In this document: positions 6,917 through 8,452 of the stretch, piece after piece
How the letters are laid out: every line of letters begins with the position of its first letter
Numbering within the stretch: the stretch's first letter is position 1
Assembly (NCBI GenBank): GCA_937859105.1
Contig: CALMAD010000137.1
Location: 1 to 8,452, forward strand
DNA length: 8,452 bases
From: an uncultured Propionibacteriaceae bacterium
Lineage (GTDB): Bacteria; Actinomycetota; Actinomycetes; Propionibacteriales; Propionibacteriaceae
Direction: 5' to 3'
Position numbers and translations under genes: made by a program
Notes under the pieces: model-generated
The model's input: only the letters and a program-made list of their open reading frames with translations
What the model was told of the DNA's origin: nothing
Databases searched by the model: none

Positions 6917-7798
6917 ATGACGCAGCAGACCGGCCCCGCGCCGCAGCCCGGCTCCCCCCGCGAGCCCTCCGGCGACGCCGCGCTGCCCCTGCTGCCCGGC
7001 GACCCGCCCCGGGTCGGCGACTACTGGCTGGATGCCCGGCTGACGGCGACGGCGTCCGGGGTCGCGTTCCTCGCCCACGACGAACGAAACACGCCCGCCA
7101 TGCTCGTCATGCTGTCGGAGGGCGCGGCCGGCGACGCCGCCGCGCGCGACCGCCTGGCGGGCGCGGTCAACAAGATGCACATCGACACGGTCCTGGCGCG
7201 CGGGGGCCGCGGCCAGGACGAGGGACGCCTCGCGCATCGCTTCCGCGCGGAGGAGGACGCGCCGGCCGGGCCCGAAGGCGTCCCGACGGCGCCGTGGGTG
7301 GCGCTCGCGTACGACGGGACGCCGGGGGCGGCGTCCGAGGCGGAGCGGCTGCTCGCCGAGATCGACCTGTCGTGGCTGCCGAACCAGGGGCGTCCGGCGG
7401 GGCCCGACTACCGGCACTACTGGATCGAGCAGGGCCGCCCCGGCGCCTGGCGACTGTGGCCACTGCCGTGGCCCGGGCGGCACGACCGGTCGGGGTGGCT
7501 GTCGATCCTCGCGTCGTGGCTGCTCATGCTGCTGCTGATGTGCCTGGCGTTGCTGATCGCGATCCTGATGTTCCAGAACGCGCCGACGCAGGCGCCGCCG
7601 CCCCCGGTGCCGACGTCGGCGTCCGGGAGCGGCTCGCCGAGCTCGGGGTCGCCGACGTCCGGGTCGCCGAGCTCGGGGTCGCCCACAACCGGCTCCCCCA
7701 CCACCGGGTCGCCCACCTCGGGGTCGCCGAGCGGGTCGCCGACCTCGGCGTCCGGGTCGCCGACGGCCGGCCAGCCGACCCCGCCCAGCAAGCTGTGA
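6917..7798 (+). CDS. Single-pass membrane protein with degenerate kinase-like N-region and GSP-repeat tail
   Basis: A 293-residue protein I cannot assign by name. Residues 1-32 are Pro/Gly-rich. Residues 33-84 run VGDYWLDARL, then FLAHDERNTPAMLVML and ARDRL, following the strand pattern of a bacterial Ser/Thr kinase N-lobe. However, the Gly-rich loop is TATASG, the catalytic-Lys position is hydrophobic or polar (LVMLS), and no HRD or DFG motif follows, so any kinase ancestry would be a dead, truncated form. PWVALAYDG (127-135) could be the hinge strand. One strong transmembrane helix spans 194-219 without a signal peptide. Arg/His/Asp before it suggests a cytoplasmic N-domain and an outer tail. 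The tail (about 239-285) is built of GSP-Ser/Thr-Ser/Thr repeats. The ATG at 6917 has GAGAAGG 5 nt upstream; a GTG at 6851 is in frame but lacks one. It diverges from moxR and lies 4 bp before a HAD gene. Confidence 0.8.
   Translation: MTQQTGPAPQPGSPREPSGDAALPLLPGDPPRVGDYWLDARLTATASGVAFLAHDERNTPAMLVMLSEGAAGDAAARDRLAGAVNKMHIDTVLARGGRGQDEGRLAHRFRAEEDAPAGPEGVPTAPWVALAYDGTPGAASEAERLLAEIDLSWLPNQGRPAGPDYRHYWIEQGRPGAWRLWPLPWPGRHDRSGWLSILASWLLMLLLMCLALLIAILMFQNAPTQAPPPPVPTSASGSGSPSSGSPTSGSPSSGSPTTGSPTTGSPTSGSPSGSPTSASGSPTAGQPTPPSKL
7631..7771 (+). repeat. 15-bp in-frame tandem repeat coding GSPxx
   Basis: Six consecutive 15-bp units at 7631-7720 code Gly-Ser-Pro-(Ser/Thr)-(Ser/Thr). They are followed by shorter or altered units to about 7771. 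Units differ mostly at third positions and Ser/Thr choice, so they are diverged but still in register. They form the flexible outer tail of the membrane protein and may vary in copy number between strains. Confidence 0.85.
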
Positions 7799-7802
7799 CG
7801 CC

Positions 7803-8452
7803 GTGGGGCTGCGGGTCATCGCGTCCGATCTGGACGGCACGTTTCTCACCCCCGACGGGCTCGTCACCGACCTGAACCGGCGGGCGGTGCTGGAGGCGCG
7901 GGAGGCGGGCGTCCGGTTCGTGGTCGCGACGGGGCGTCCGGTCCGGTGGTTGGGCGTGCTCGACGACCTGGCGGACGCCGACCCGCTCGTGGTCTGCAGC
8001 AACGGCGCGATGCTCTACGACGTCGGGCGGCACGAGGTGCTGCTGCGGCGCGGCATGCCGGCCGGCTCGGTCGCCGAGATCGCGGCCGACCTGCGGCGGG
8101 CAATCCCGGGGGTGCGGTTCGCGCTCGAACGCGGCGACCTGTTCGGGTGCGAGTCGGGGACGCCGCTGCTCGGCGCCCGCGAGCCCGGCACGATCGAGGC
8201 CGGCCTGGACGAGCTGCTCGATCGGGTGAATCCCGTGGTGAAGCTGCTGGTCGTCCACCCGACGCTGTGCTCCGACGACCTCATCGCGGACGCCGAGGCC
8301 GTCGTCGGCGACCGCGCGGTCGTCACCCATTCGCTCACGCACGACCGGTTCGGGATGCTCGAACTGAGCGCCCCCGGGGTCACCAAGGCCGCCTTGCTCG
8401 CCGAGGTGTGCGGGTCGGTGGGCGTCGCCGCCGAGGACGTCGTCGCGTTCGG
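7803..8452 (+). CDS. Cof-type HAD superfamily hydrolase (3' end beyond window)
   Basis: The first 216 codons of a HAD phosphatase of the Cof/IIB class, cytosolic enzymes that remove phosphate from sugar phosphates, nucleotides or flavin/pyridoxal cofactors; the substrate cannot be told. Motif I is SDLDGTFL with Asp9 (nucleophile) and Asp11. Motif II is VVATGRP with the Thr. CSNGAMLYD matches the family's strand before the cap domain. The motif III Lys is in APGVTKAALL. The sequence ends at DVVAFG, just before the Asp pair of motif IV (normally GDxxND), so roughly 50 residues are missing. The GTG at 7803 is chosen because it leaves the usual eight residues before the nucleophile and no other start is in frame nearby. 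No ribosome binding site is visible; with only 4 bp after the previous stop, translation is probably coupled. Confidence 0.93.
   Translation, partial: MGLRVIASDLDGTFLTPDGLVTDLNRRAVLEAREAGVRFVVATGRPVRWLGVLDDLADADPLVVCSNGAMLYDVGRHEVLLRRGMPAGSVAEIAADLRRAIPGVRFALERGDLFGCESGTPLLGAREPGTIEAGLDELLDRVNPVVKLLVVHPTLCSDDLIADAEAVVGDRAVVTHSLTHDRFGMLELSAPGVTKAALLAEVCGSVGVAAEDVVAF

Noticed and set aside
7417..8342. Minus-strand frames opposite the GSP tail and the HAD gene
   Set aside because: Their GDP-type repeats are merely the reverse reading of the 15-bp tandem array, and HAD motifs on the plus strand are decisive.

Overview
The window is very GC-rich, with strong third-position G/C bias, GTG starts used alongside ATG, GGAGG-type ribosome binding sites about 6 nt from the starts, and one apparently leaderless gene. 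Together with the gene content this points to an actinobacterium. A MoxR ATPase followed by a soluble DUF58 protein and VWA membrane proteins matches the moxR1 locus of mycobacteria and relatives; I infer a filamentous actinomycete of the Thermomonosporaceae/Streptosporangiales kind, but the sequence does not fix the genus.

Left part (1-961). A small protein-tyrosine-phosphatase-like gene on the minus strand (267-689) is flanked by two same-orientation copies of a 66-bp imperfect palindromic repeat (72-137 and 761-826). A degenerate 15-17-bp G-rich tandem repeat (840-955) fills the gap to the next gene. Nothing coding can be supported in 1-266.

Middle left (962-2347). A YggS/PLPBP-type pyridoxal-phosphate homeostasis gene (minus) diverges from a short CDF-like cation transporter gene (plus). 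The two starts are only 48 bp apart, and the transporter looks leaderless.

Core (2417-6756, minus strand). Four tightly packed genes form an operon transcribed right to left: moxR, DUF58, VWA-1, VWA-2. Junctions are a 16-bp gap, a 4-bp GTGA overlap and a 1-bp TGATG overlap. The likely logic is that of other MoxR/VWA modules: the AAA+ MoxR ring works with the soluble VWA-like DUF58 protein and membrane-anchored VWA proteins, whose metal-binding domains engage partners at the membrane, as a chaperone-type machine. MoxR has an unusual Q/P-rich C-terminal tail of about 95 residues, and the VWA gene is present as a tandem pair.

Right part (6757-8452, plus strand). Divergent from moxR is an unannotated single-pass membrane protein gene. 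Its N-terminal region resembles a degenerate Ser/Thr-kinase N-lobe, and its C-terminus is an external GSP-repeat tail. Four bp after it starts a Cof-type HAD phosphatase, cut by the window edge inside catalytic motif IV. No tRNA, rRNA, CRISPR array, transposase or phage gene was seen.
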